64,000 bases of DNA, from the NCBI RefSeq assembly GCF_000768315.1, contig NZ_AQQX01000012.1, positions 1 through 64,000 on the forward strand. The letters run 5' to 3'. The notes under the pieces were generated by a model. That model was not told the DNA's origin. It searched no databases and saw nothing but the letters and a program-made list of their open reading frames with translations. The stretch comes from Pseudooceanicola atlanticus (GTDB taxonomy: Bacteria > Pseudomonadota > Alphaproteobacteria > Rhodobacterales > Rhodobacteraceae). The position numbers were made by a program, and so were the translations under genes. Below are positions 52,107-60,510 of this stretch, in pieces. Position 1 is the first letter of the stretch; every line of letters begins with the position of its first letter.

Positions 52107-53240
52107 TCAGTTCGGGTAGGTTGCGAAGTCGATCTTGGAATAAATCTCCTGACGCAGAAGGTCTGCATAAGGCTGATGATTGTCCCGGATCGGTTGCAGC
52201 GGCTGAACCAGACCGTGCCATTTCACGATCAGTTCGCGATAGCTTGCGATCAGCGGTTCCGGATCTTCGATGCCGCGTTCCTCGCGCGAGATGCGGGCGA
52301 TCTCTTCAAGATCGGCGGTGCGGAAATCGATCAGATCCTGAAGAAACTCGGGCGAGGGTTCGTGCACCTCAAGACCAAGGTCGCCGGCCTCTTTCAGCAC
52401 GTCCAGATCGTCGGTTTCGTAATACACCTCGGTCTGCGCAAGGGCGTCGGGCAGGTTCTTGGCGAATTGCTCGCGTTGCTCCGGCGAAAGTGAGGCCCAG
52501 AATGTCGGGCTGGCGGCAAAGATCGAACCGGAATGGTAGGTGCCCAGCGGCAACTCCGTCAGGTGCTTGGCGACCTCGATCAGACTGTGCCCCTTGAGCG
52601 CACCGACCGGCTGCACCGCAGCGGTGACGACACCGTGGCTCATCGTGTCGTACATCTCGCTCGTCGGCACGTTTACCGGCTCTGCCCCAAGGCGTGTCGC
52701 CCAGCGGTCCCAGACCGACCCGCCCGTGCGCAGCTTGACCCCTTGCATATCCTCGATGGTCACAATCGGCTGGGTCGTCAGCAATACATAAGGCGCAGTG
52801 CTGATCCCGCTAAGCGCCACCATACCGTTCTTGGCAAACTCGTCCTTGCATGGCTGACAGTGCAGCATGACGAATTCGCTGGTCGCGCCGGCCATGGCAT
52901 AGTGGTCCTCGCCCAAAAGAGCGAGATCGGCGACGAGCTGCGCATAGGGCATTTCCGACCTGAAATAGGTCAACGCCAGCAGACCTACATCGGCGACACC
53001 GTCGCGCAGGCCGGACAGTGTTGGCTTGGGGCCAAGCAAGGCGCCGCCGGTAAACAGCTTGAAGTCGAAGGCATCCGGAAATTCAGATTCGGTCATTTCG
53101 GCAAAGGCGGCATGGCCACGCGATGTCGCGTGATTGGGTGACGTCCAGTTGGATATAGTCACCCGCTTTTCGGCCAGGGCCGGTGTCGCCGCTAGAACGG
53201 CCGTCGCCGCCAGCGCGGCAAACGCATTGGTCAGTTTCAT
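52107..53240 (-). CDS. dctP: TRAP transporter solute-binding protein (DctP family)
   Basis: This 377-residue periplasmic protein has a signal peptide (MKLTNAFAALAATAVLAATP) cleaved near ALA-E. The fold is seen in VTISNWTSPNHATSRGHAAF, LFTGGALLGPKPTLSGLRDG, VDVG-like VADVGLLALTYFRSEMPYAQ and VKLRTGGSVWDRWATRLGAE; the last contains the region of the family ligand Arg. A Cys pair in HCQPCKDEFAKNG is unusual for the family and might form a disulfide. The gene is the last of its operon, after dctM, with a hairpin just upstream. Confidence 0.92.
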   Translation of the reverse strand: MKLTNAFAALAATAVLAATPALAEKRVTISNWTSPNHATSRGHAAFAEMTESEFPDAFDFKLFTGGALLGPKPTLSGLRDGVADVGLLALTYFRSEMPYAQLVADLALLGEDHYAMAGATSEFVMLHCQPCKDEFAKNGMVALSGISTAPYVLLTTQPIVTIEDMQGVKLRTGGSVWDRWATRLGAEPVNVPTSEMYDTMSHGVVTAAVQPVGALKGHSLIEVAKHLTELPLGTYHSGSIFAASPTFWASLSPEQREQFAKNLPDALAQTEVYYETDDLDVLKEAGDLGLEVHEPSPEFLQDLIDFRTADLEEIARISREERGIEDPEPLIASYRELIVKWHGLVQPLQPIRDNHQPYADLLRQEIYSKIDFATYPN

Positions 53241-53263
53241 GTGGTCTCCTCCTCTTTTTCAAG

Positions 53264-53283
53264 ACCCCGCTATTGCGCGGGGT
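53264..53283. promoter_or_regulatory. Hairpin between dctM and dctP
   Basis: ACCCCGC (53264-53270) and GCGGGGT (53277-53283) form a 7-bp stem with loop TATTGC in the 66-bp gap on the transcript between permease and binding-protein genes. A ribosome site (GAGGAGGAGACC) lies between it and the dctP start. It could protect or separate the dctP message. Confidence 0.5.
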
Positions 53284-53306
53284 TCGTCACGGCCGGGATG
53301 GCCAAA

Positions 53307-54614
53307 TCAGTTGCCGAGCTCTGGCAGGAACATGATCAGTTCGGGAAATGCGACCATGATGATAAGGACCACCACATCCGCAGCCAAAAACCACAAAACA
53401 CCCTTGAAAATCAGTGAAATCGGGACCGCATCTCCGACGATGCCCTTGATCACGAACACGTTCAGCCCCACCGGTGGGGTAATCAGAGCCATCTCGACCA
53501 GCTTGGTTGCAAGCACGCCCAGCCAGATCAGGCTGATATGGTTCGCCTCGTAGATCGGCAGAAGGATTGGCAGCGTCAGCAGCAGGATGCCCAGCGGATC
53601 GAGGATCATGCCCAGCAGGCAAAAGATCACGGCGGTGCCAAAAACCAGCATCACATAGCTGGCCCCCAGGTCAATCACCAAGTCCGTCATCGCTTCGGGG
53701 ATACCGCTGATCGCCAGAAACCTCGAAAACAGGTTGGCACCGACCGCAATGATGAAGATCGCCGCGGTCATTTTCGCAGTGTCCATCAGCGCGATCCTGG
53801 AAACTTTCCAGTTCAGGGTGCCGCGCGCCGCCGCAATCGCGAAGGACAACGCCGCCCCGACAGCCCCGGCCTGCGTGGGTGTGAATATCCCGGTGAACAG
53901 ACCGCCGAAAACGCCCACCACCAGCAAGAGCACGGGCCATGTCTCGCTCAGGGCCTCCAGCCGTTCGGACCATGTCGCGCTTTCGTCGTGCGACGGCGCG
54001 AGCGCGGGATTGATCCACACACGAACGATGATTACGGCCCAGTACCCCAGCATCGTCAGTACGCCCGGCACGATCGCGGCCAGAAACAGCTTGCTGATCG
54101 CGACCTCGGCAAAAATACCGTAGATGATCAGAAGGATGCTCGGCGGGATGAGCGACCCCATGGTGCCGGCTGCGGCAACCACGGCGGTACTCAGCCCGGG
54201 ATCGTAGTCGCGCTTCAGCATTTCCGGCACCGCGATCCGGCCCATTGCCGCGGCGCAGGCCAGGCTGGAGCCGGCCGCCGCCGAAAACAGCGCCGCGCCG
54301 CCCACGCTGGCGACCGCCAGCCCCCCCGGCAGGAACGACAGCCAGACCCTGGCGGCCTTGAATATCCCGCGCGTGATGTCGGTCTGGTAACAGACGTAGC
54401 CCATCAAGAGGAACATCGGGATCGAGCTCAGCGTCCAGTGCGCGGCGAAGTCATAGGGCACCGCCGTCAGCAGGCCGAAAGCCGCGCCGCTTCCCAGCAT
54501 CGCCCAGAACCCGAAGAAGGACACGATACCCAGCGCGACCGCGATCGGAACGCGCAGCAAGACCAGCAGGATGACAGAAACGATGCCGCAAAGGCCGATC
54601 TGGAAAAAGCTCAC
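53307..54614 (-). CDS. dctM: TRAP transporter large permease (DctM-like)
   Basis: This 435-residue membrane protein has the DctM blocks GGAALFSAAAGSSLACAAAM, ALITPPVGLNVFVIKGIVGD and AVIFCLLGMILDPLGILLLT, with about 11-12 hydrophobic segments. It is the channel subunit of the TRAP system whose small subunit lies 10 bp upstream. The order dctQ-dctM-dctP differs from the first TRAP operon (dctP first), so the two systems are of different origin. Confidence 0.93.
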   Translation of the reverse strand: MSFFQIGLCGIVSVILLVLLRVPIAVALGIVSFFGFWAMLGSGAAFGLLTAVPYDFAAHWTLSSIPMFLLMGYVCYQTDITRGIFKAARVWLSFLPGGLAVASVGGAALFSAAAGSSLACAAAMGRIAVPEMLKRDYDPGLSTAVVAAAGTMGSLIPPSILLIIYGIFAEVAISKLFLAAIVPGVLTMLGYWAVIIVRVWINPALAPSHDESATWSERLEALSETWPVLLLVVGVFGGLFTGIFTPTQAGAVGAALSFAIAAARGTLNWKVSRIALMDTAKMTAAIFIIAVGANLFSRFLAISGIPEAMTDLVIDLGASYVMLVFGTAVIFCLLGMILDPLGILLLTLPILLPIYEANHISLIWLGVLATKLVEMALITPPVGLNVFVIKGIVGDAVPISLIFKGVLWFLAADVVVLIIMVAFPELIMFLPELGN

Positions 54615-54624
54615 CGTTCCACTC

Positions 54625-55191
54625 CTATTCGTACATGTCGTGATTGGGGCCGGCCATGCCAGCGTCGGTGAAAGGCCTCTGGATCAGCTTGGCCAGCAAA
54701 AGCAGAACCATCAGCCCTGCACCAAGAGGCAGACAGAAGCGACCGGGCCAGACGGTCACCGCCGCCATACCCATGGATTTTTCTCCAATGGCGTATTTCT
54801 CGAGCGCGTCTATCCAGGTTTGCCAGGTCAGCAGGCCATAGAACACAGCCGACAATGCCAGCGCCAGCATGTCCAGAACGGTCCTGCCCGCCGCCGGGAT
54901 CAGATCGTGAATCAGATCAACCTTGACGTGCTCGTTGGTAAATTCGACGAAGGGCAGCGGCAGGAAGACCAAGCCGACCATGTAATAGTATGACACGTAG
55001 TCCACCATTCCCGGCAGCGGCTCGGCGACAAACTGGCTCAGAACGACATCGATCGTCACATGGACCATCATCAGCGCCGCCAGGGCAGTCGCAATATAGG
55101 TAATAATCCGCGACACCCTGCCAAGTCGTGCAATAACTGTTTCCATCACTATCTCTTCCCTGTCGTAAAAAGGGCCAATCCGCTTGGTCAT
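54625..55191 (-). CDS. dctQ: TRAP transporter small permease (DctQ-like)
   Basis: This protein has up to 188 residues, with four hydrophobic helices and the typical EFTNEHVKVDLIHDLIPAAG after the second. Two starts are possible: an ATG at 55191 in an ATGA overlap with the ECH gene, or the ATG at 55146 (METVIARLGR) behind GGGAAGAGATAGTG. It pairs with DctM. Placement directly behind beta-oxidation genes suggests that the cargo is degraded by them. Confidence 0.88.
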   Translation of the reverse strand: MTKRIGPFYDREEIVMETVIARLGRVSRIITYIATALAALMMVHVTIDVVLSQFVAEPLPGMVDYVSYYYMVGLVFLPLPFVEFTNEHVKVDLIHDLIPAAGRTVLDMLALALSAVFYGLLTWQTWIDALEKYAIGEKSMGMAAVTVWPGRFCLPLGAGLMVLLLLAKLIQRPFTDAGMAGPNHDMYE

Positions 55192-55964
55192 GCGCCACGG
55201 AAAACCGGTTTTCTCTTGCTCAGAAAGGCGTCGATGCCTTCGGCGTGATCCGCGCTCTTGATGATTTGCCCCTGAATGATGGCTTCTGTTTCAAGAAAGT
55301 TCTCCAGAGACGGTTGCATCGCGGCGCGCATCAGCCGCTTGGTACCGGCCAGGGCAAAGGTTGGCCCCGCGGCCAGGTCTGTCGCATAGTCCAGGGCCGC
55401 CCGGTCGAGGGCATCATCGGGATGAACCTGGCTTGCCAATCCCAGGCTCAGGGCTTCATCCGCCGGCACCATCCGCGCTGAGAAGGCAAGGTCCGTCGCA
55501 CGTTGCCGACCGATCAGATTCTGAAGGAAAAACGCCGCGCCGCCATCGGGGGCCAGCCCGATCTTGCGAAAAACCTGACCGAATCTTGCCGTCTCGGAGA
55601 GCAGGATAACGTCGCAGGCGAGCGCCATGCTCAGACCGATCCCGACCGCCGGACCGCGCACCGCGACAACCACAGGCTTCTCGCAATTGAATATGGAAAG
55701 GATCATCTGGTGTGCCCTGTACAAGCGCGCCCGATCACCCCAGACATCGTCCTTGCCCATGGTCGAAATATCCGCACCCGCACAAAAAGCGCGGCCCTCG
55801 CCCCGCAGTAATACGGCGCGAATCCGCGGGTCAGTTTGGATATCGCGAAACGCGTCCAGGAGTTCGACGCGCATGTCGAGGGTCAGCGCATTCAGCTTGT
55901 CGGGCCGGTTCAACGACACGACGGCCAGACCTTCTGAGTGTTCCACAGTGATATCGCTTGTCAT
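55188..55964 (-). CDS. Enoyl-CoA hydratase/isomerase family protein
   Basis: A crotonase-fold protein of 258 residues. The oxyanion hole segments are GEGRAFCAGADISTM and GPAVGIGLSMALACD. In the catalytic strand, FRKIGLAPDGGAAFFLQNLI has Asp where rat crotonase has its second Glu, as in PaaG-like isomerases; it may therefore isomerise or hydrate. The start at 55964 follows GGGAGGGGCGGTC; a longer in-frame version would begin at 56018. It lies between an ACAD gene (28 bp) and dctQ (ATGA overlap). Confidence 0.9.
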   Translation of the reverse strand: MTSDITVEHSEGLAVVSLNRPDKLNALTLDMRVELLDAFRDIQTDPRIRAVLLRGEGRAFCAGADISTMGKDDVWGDRARLYRAHQMILSIFNCEKPVVVAVRGPAVGIGLSMALACDVILLSETARFGQVFRKIGLAPDGGAAFFLQNLIGRQRATDLAFSARMVPADEALSLGLASQVHPDDALDRAALDYATDLAAGPTFALAGTKRLMRAAMQPSLENFLETEAIIQGQIIKSADHAEGIDAFLSKRKPVFRGA

Positions 55965-55992
55965 GACCGCCCCTCCCTTTGGCGAAGATTCG

Positions 55993-57147
55993 TCAGTCAG
56001 TGAAGAGCGCCCGAGCAATCCCGTTCTTGTGTATCTGGGTCGTTCCCCCGGTGATCGTCAGCATCCGCACATCCCTCACCATCCGCTCCAACGGAAGCGA
56101 ACCGAAATAGCCGTAGCCACCGAACATCTGCATGGCGTCATGGGTGACGCGCTGTGCCATTTCGGTGGCCTGAACCTTGGCGATCGAAGACAATGTTGGA
56201 TCGGCCTGGCCGCGGTCGATCAGCGACAGCGCCGTATAACACAACGACCGCGCGGCCTCGATCTGCACCTTCATGTCCGACATCATCCATTGCAGCCCCT
56301 GCATCTCGGACAGCGCCTTGCCGAATTGCCGACGGGTCTTCATGTAGTCGCGTGCAAGGTCGAACGCCCCCTCGGCGACACCAAGCGCCAGTATCCCCAT
56401 GCCGACGCGCGTGGCGTTATAGACACCCAGCGGGCGGACAAAGCCGCTGGAGTTGCCGGCCAGCCCTTCGGTCACGACGTTTTCGGACGGCACCCGCACA
56501 TCGTCGAAATGGATCTCGCATTCGTTGCAGCCGCGCGCGCCCATCTTCTGTTCAAGAATATGGACCGAAACGCCGGGGCTTTTGCGGTGCACCAAAACGG
56601 TTCCGATGCCTCGCGCGCCTTTGCTTTCGCAGAACCGAGCATAGACCAGAAGGTAATCGGCCCTGTCGCCGAAAGTGGTAAAGATCTTGCCGCCGTTCAG
56701 CACAAACCCGTCCCCGTCCGGGCGCAGCGATGTCGTCACCGCGGTGGCGTCCGACCCGGCCTCTGGCTCGGTCCAGGAGATCGCGCATTCGATCTCGCCC
56801 GCGGCGAAGCGGGGCAGGAAAGACTGCTTCAACGCCTCGCTGCCGCAGGTGGCGATGATCCGGGGCGAGACGTTCTGATCGTGAACGATCAGCGCGGTAT
56901 TGAAATCCACCTTGGCCAGTTCCTCGATCACGAGATAGCAATCCACCAGCGGCGCACCGCCACCGCCGTATTCTTCGGGAATGGTCATGCCCAGATAGCC
57001 AAGCGCGGCCAGCCGATGGTGGTTTTCCTCGGGGTAGATGCCGTCGCGGTCCCAGCGTGCGGCGCGGTCCCGGAATTCCCCGAGCGCCAGTTTTCGCGCG
57101 GCATCCTTGAGAGCGACCTGTTCTGTCGTTAGCAACGAGGGATGCAT
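55993..57147 (-). CDS. Acyl-CoA dehydrogenase homologue lacking both known base Glu residues
   Basis: This 384-residue protein has a normal ACAD frame: AISWTEPEAGSDATAVTTSL as flavin loop and MVRDVRMLTITGGTTQIHK at the C-terminal active-site loop. The MCAD-type Glu is Gly (TGGT), and the isovaleryl-type Glu is Thr (VYNATRVGMGILALG). So neither of the two usual catalytic bases is present; another residue may serve or the protein may be a non-dehydrogenating homologue. It follows another ACAD gene (5 bp), which keeps the Glu. The two may form a pair. Confidence 0.88.
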   Translation of the reverse strand: MHPSLLTTEQVALKDAARKLALGEFRDRAARWDRDGIYPEENHHRLAALGYLGMTIPEEYGGGGAPLVDCYLVIEELAKVDFNTALIVHDQNVSPRIIATCGSEALKQSFLPRFAAGEIECAISWTEPEAGSDATAVTTSLRPDGDGFVLNGGKIFTTFGDRADYLLVYARFCESKGARGIGTVLVHRKSPGVSVHILEQKMGARGCNECEIHFDDVRVPSENVVTEGLAGNSSGFVRPLGVYNATRVGMGILALGVAEGAFDLARDYMKTRRQFGKALSEMQGLQWMMSDMKVQIEAARSLCYTALSLIDRGQADPTLSSIAKVQATEMAQRVTHDAMQMFGGYGYFGSLPLERMVRDVRMLTITGGTTQIHKNGIARALFTD

Positions 57148-57152
57148 CCGCC

Positions 57153-58328
57153 CTACCCCCGCCGCTGGTCGAAGCTGTGGCCGTAGACCATGGCGGCGAT
57201 CGTATTGCGCAGGATTTCGACGGTGCCACCGCCAAGCGCGAAGCCGCGCGCGTCACGCACCATACGTTCCAGCGGGTATTCGCGCGTGTAACCATTGTGA
57301 CCGTGGATCTGCAGCGCTTCGTTCGTGACCCTCTGCGCCATTTCGTTGGCGTAAAGCTTGGCCATGGTCGCATCCATCGGATCGGGAAAGCCGTTCGGCG
57401 CGGGGTTGGTCGCGGCCCGATAGACCATCAGACGCGCAGCATGGATCTGTGTGGCCATGTCGGCGATTTTCCATTGCAGGCCCTGGAATTCCTTGATCGG
57501 GCGCCCGAACTGATGGCGAATCTCGGAATACGACTTTGCAGCATCGAAAGCGCCCTGCGCCAGCCCCACGCACATCGCTGCGTTGCCCACCCGCTCGGGT
57601 CCGAAACTGCTCATCAACAGCGCGAAGGAGCGCGAGCTTTCCGGGTCCCCTTCGACCAGCACATCCTCGGGACCGGCCTTGTAGTTTTCAAGGATAATCT
57701 CGGCCTCGGTCAGTCCCCGGCCACCCATCTTCAGCGATATGTGGCCGATCCGAGCGCCCGGCTTCTTCAGATCGACGACAAAGGCACCAATCCCCTTCGC
57801 CCCGCTGGCCTTGCCGAAACGGCAGAAGACCAGCGCATAATCGGCCACATGGGCGCCCGTGGACCAGCATTTGTTGCCATTCAGCACCCATCCGTCGCCG
57901 TCCCTTGTGGCCGTGGTGCGCAGGTCTGTCACCGCCGACCCCGCCTCGGGCTCGCTGATGGCGATTGCGATGAATTTCTTGCCGGCCGCCATGTCTGGCA
58001 GGAACCGCTTTTTCTGCTCGTCGCTGCCCAGAACGCTGATTGCCCGGGATGGGCCGTTCAGGTAGAGTTGCGAGACCAGCGCCGTGTTGAAACAGACCCG
58101 CGCCATTTCTTCCAGAAACACCGTGCCCTGGATCACTGGCGCGCCGGAGCCGCCGTATTCTTCAGGGATGAACATTCCCAGATAGCCAAGTTCGGCCAGC
58201 TTGTCGCGGTTCGCGGCTGGAAACTCTTCGGCTTCGTCCCAATGGGCGGCCCTGGGAGCAAACTCGCGCTCAGCCAGCTTGCGTGCCTCGTTGCGAAAAT
58301 CCTCCAATTCCGGATCGAGCTTGAACAT
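57153..58328 (-). CDS. Acyl-CoA dehydrogenase
   Basis: A complete ACAD of 391 residues, with flavin loop IAISEPEAGSAVTDLRTTAT, where the usual GSD is GSA. The helix SSFGPERVGNAAMCVG holds Glu at the isovaleryl-type base site, and the C-terminal loop is FALGGGTVEILRNTIAAM, with Gly at the MCAD-type site. It lies one base after a CaiB/BaiF gene and 5 bp before the other ACAD gene. It probably oxidises the CoA thioester made by the transferase. Confidence 0.92.
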   Translation of the reverse strand: MFKLDPELEDFRNEARKLAEREFAPRAAHWDEAEEFPAANRDKLAELGYLGMFIPEEYGGSGAPVIQGTVFLEEMARVCFNTALVSQLYLNGPSRAISVLGSDEQKKRFLPDMAAGKKFIAIAISEPEAGSAVTDLRTTATRDGDGWVLNGNKCWSTGAHVADYALVFCRFGKASGAKGIGAFVVDLKKPGARIGHISLKMGGRGLTEAEIILENYKAGPEDVLVEGDPESSRSFALLMSSFGPERVGNAAMCVGLAQGAFDAAKSYSEIRHQFGRPIKEFQGLQWKIADMATQIHAARLMVYRAATNPAPNGFPDPMDATMAKLYANEMAQRVTNEALQIHGHNGYTREYPLERMVRDARGFALGGGTVEILRNTIAAMVYGHSFDQRRG

Positions 58329-58329
58329 G

Positions 58330-59520
58330 TCAGTAGGTGTCCTTTGATTGAGCAGAGGGCAGGTCCTGTTCCAGTGCGGTCAGGATGCGCGCCGTATCGG
58401 CGCCTACGGTTGGTGCGGGGATAGGGGTGACCTGTGGGTGAGCCGCGAAACGCATCGGCAGCCCTGGAACAGGGACCGTGCCCAGGTCTGGATGCGGAAG
58501 GTCATGGATCATGCCGCGGGCGCGCATGTCATCGTCCGACACCACCTCAGCGAGCGTGCGCACCGGGGCGCCCGGCACATGTGCGCTGCTCAGGGCCGCG
58601 AAAATCTCGGCGCGGGTCTGACTTGAGGTCCACGCCGTCACCCAGCCATCGACTTGGGCACGCCGCGCGCAGCGCGCGGGTCCCGCGGCCAGTTCGGGAT
58701 CTTCGGCCAGATTAGGGCGACCCATGGCCCGGGTCAGCTGCTGCCAGTGGCGATCATTCAGGCACATGATGGCCACCTGCCCGTCGCGCGCCGGAAACAG
58801 GTCGTAGGGTGCGACCTTGAGCACGGCCTGACTGTTGCCGGCCCGGTCGGCGAACCCGTCAGGCGCCAGCAGATAGCTTGCGACATTCGACGCCAGCGCG
58901 TGGTGCGTGACGTCCTGCATCGCGATCTGGACAAAATCCCCGCGCCCTGTCGCGCCGCGCGCATGCAACGCCGCCATAATGCCACCAAAAAGGTGGATAC
59001 CGCCCAGAAAATCGGTGATCGCTGCGCCGCATTTCACCGGCGGACCATCGGGAAACCCGGTCACCGACATCAGCCCGGTCAGGGCCTGAATAGGAAAATC
59101 CATCGCCGGCGCATCGCGATAGACGGAATCGGCCGCGTAGCCCTTTCCTGACCCCATGACCAGGCGCGGATTGCGGGCACAGAGTGTTTCCCACCCCAGC
59201 CGCAGTTTCTCCATCGTACCGGGACGGAAATTCTCGATTAGAACATCGGCCGAATCTGCCAGCGCCAGCAGGGCGCTGCGCCCGCCCTCGGACCCCAGAT
59301 CGAGCGTCACGCTCTGTTTGCTGGAATTGAGCATCATCGCTGCGGGGTTCTCGCGCCCGCCCGCGATGCCGCGGATACTGTCGCCGCCGGGCGGCTCGAC
59401 CTTGATGACCTCGGCCCCCATGAGCGCGAACATCAGACCGCAATAGGGCCCAAGGTAGACCTGCCCGAGGTCGATCACCCGAAGACCGGCCAGCGGGCCA
59501 CTATCGGGCGCCGCGTTCAT
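58330..59520 (-). CDS. CaiB/BaiF family III CoA-transferase
   Basis: This protein of 396 residues begins MNAAPDSGPLAGLRVIDLGQ and shows GAEVIKVEPPGGDSIRGIAG and the catalytic-Asp block CGAAITDFLGGIHLFGG. The start at 59520 was chosen because it forms an ATGA overlap with the upstream ECH gene; the frame remains open much further, but that part is antisense-like and not family sequence. It would activate a carboxylate by taking CoA from another thioester. It lies between ECH and ACAD genes. Confidence 0.92.
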   Translation of the reverse strand: MNAAPDSGPLAGLRVIDLGQVYLGPYCGLMFALMGAEVIKVEPPGGDSIRGIAGGRENPAAMMLNSSKQSVTLDLGSEGGRSALLALADSADVLIENFRPGTMEKLRLGWETLCARNPRLVMGSGKGYAADSVYRDAPAMDFPIQALTGLMSVTGFPDGPPVKCGAAITDFLGGIHLFGGIMAALHARGATGRGDFVQIAMQDVTHHALASNVASYLLAPDGFADRAGNSQAVLKVAPYDLFPARDGQVAIMCLNDRHWQQLTRAMGRPNLAEDPELAAGPARCARRAQVDGWVTAWTSSQTRAEIFAALSSAHVPGAPVRTLAEVVSDDDMRARGMIHDLPHPDLGTVPVPGLPMRFAAHPQVTPIPAPTVGADTARILTALEQDLPSAQSKDTY

Positions 59521-60287
59521 GATCCGACAAAGCGCGGCGGGCGCTTTTCCTTGAAAGAGGCGACCGCCTCGCGGTGATCTGCGGTCTGCATGATATGGGC
59601 TTCGGCGGTTGCCTCGATCTCGAGATAGGTCGCGAAATCGCAATCCATGCCACGGTTCAGCATCGACTTGCCCAGCCCAAAGGCTCGGGTCGGCCCTTCG
59701 GCCAGACGCGCGGCCAGCGCATCGGCCTCTGCGTCGAGCGCGTCTTCTTCGTGGATTGCGTGGACGATCCCAAGGTCGTGCGCCTCTTGGGCATCGATCA
59801 CCTGGGCCGTCAGGAACATCGCCTTCGCCCGCTGCGTCCCGACCGTCCGCGCCAGCAAGTAAAGCCCGCCACCGTCGGGCACGATCGCCACGCGCGCATA
59901 GGCCTGGCAAAAGCGGGCCGAGGGCGCGGCCAGGATCACGTCAGCCAGAAGCGCAATGTTGAACCCCACGCCAAAGGCCGGCCCGGCAACCGCCGCGACG
60001 ACCGGCTTTTCAAGATCATATAGCATCCGGGTTACGCGGTGCTGTTGTTTCATGCGGTCCCGCATGGCCACAGGCGAAGAACCGGCGAAAGTGCTGATAT
60101 CGCCTCCGGCGCAAAACGCGCCCCCGGCGCCCGTGATCAACAGCGCGCGCACGCGGTCATCGTCGCGCACCTGGGTGACGATGCGTTCCATCTCTTTGCG
60201 TGCGTCTTGATCAAGGGCATTCTTCTTCTCGGGAAAATCGAAAGTCATCCGACCAACGCTTTCCGAGCGGCTGTAGAGCAATGGCAC
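59517..60287 (-). CDS. Enoyl-CoA hydratase/isomerase family protein
   Basis: A crotonase-fold protein of 256 residues. Oxyanion segments: GAGGAFCAGGDISTFAG and GPAFGVGFNIALLADV. The catalytic strand YARVAIVPDGGGLYLLARTV has Asp in place of the second Glu. The start is taken as the GTG at 60287 behind GGGAGGAGGAAGC (reading VPLLYSRSESVG); in-frame ATGs further upstream lack a site. It opens the eight-gene minus-strand operon ending with dctP and is divergent from the nitronate-monooxygenase-like gene. Confidence 0.88.
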   Translation of the reverse strand: MPLLYSRSESVGRMTFDFPEKKNALDQDARKEMERIVTQVRDDDRVRALLITGAGGAFCAGGDISTFAGSSPVAMRDRMKQQHRVTRMLYDLEKPVVAAVAGPAFGVGFNIALLADVILAAPSARFCQAYARVAIVPDGGGLYLLARTVGTQRAKAMFLTAQVIDAQEAHDLGIVHAIHEEDALDAEADALAARLAEGPTRAFGLGKSMLNRGMDCDFATYLEIEATAEAHIMQTADHREAVASFKEKRPPRFVGS

Positions 60288-60510
60288 CGCTTCCTCCTCC
60301 CAGGAATGGGCTAGCATGGAACACGATAGGAGTGGCATTGAGCGACGGGCTATAGTCCGGTGCGGAAAATCAGACATGTGTAAAATTCACCCGTTCTGTG
60401 TATTTCCTTGCGGTCTGCTGGCACGTTTTTTCGGCTTCCCTTCCCATGCGCGCCCGTCACGGCTACGGGCCTCGGCACCCCCTGTTGAAACAGCAAAGAA
60501 GAAATAGACA

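Noticed and set aside
58330-59910. Longer version of the CaiB/BaiF protein starting at 59910
   Set aside because: The added ~130 residues are antisense to the ECH gene, rich in Arg and Gly, and unlike the family; the ATG at 59520 has the ATGA overlap.
60370-60400. ACATGTGTAAAATTCAC as a member of the operator group
   Set aside because: The central TATA is missing (ACATGTGT), and it does not match the flanks of the other sites. It could be a different site for the divergent gap, but the evidence is too thin.
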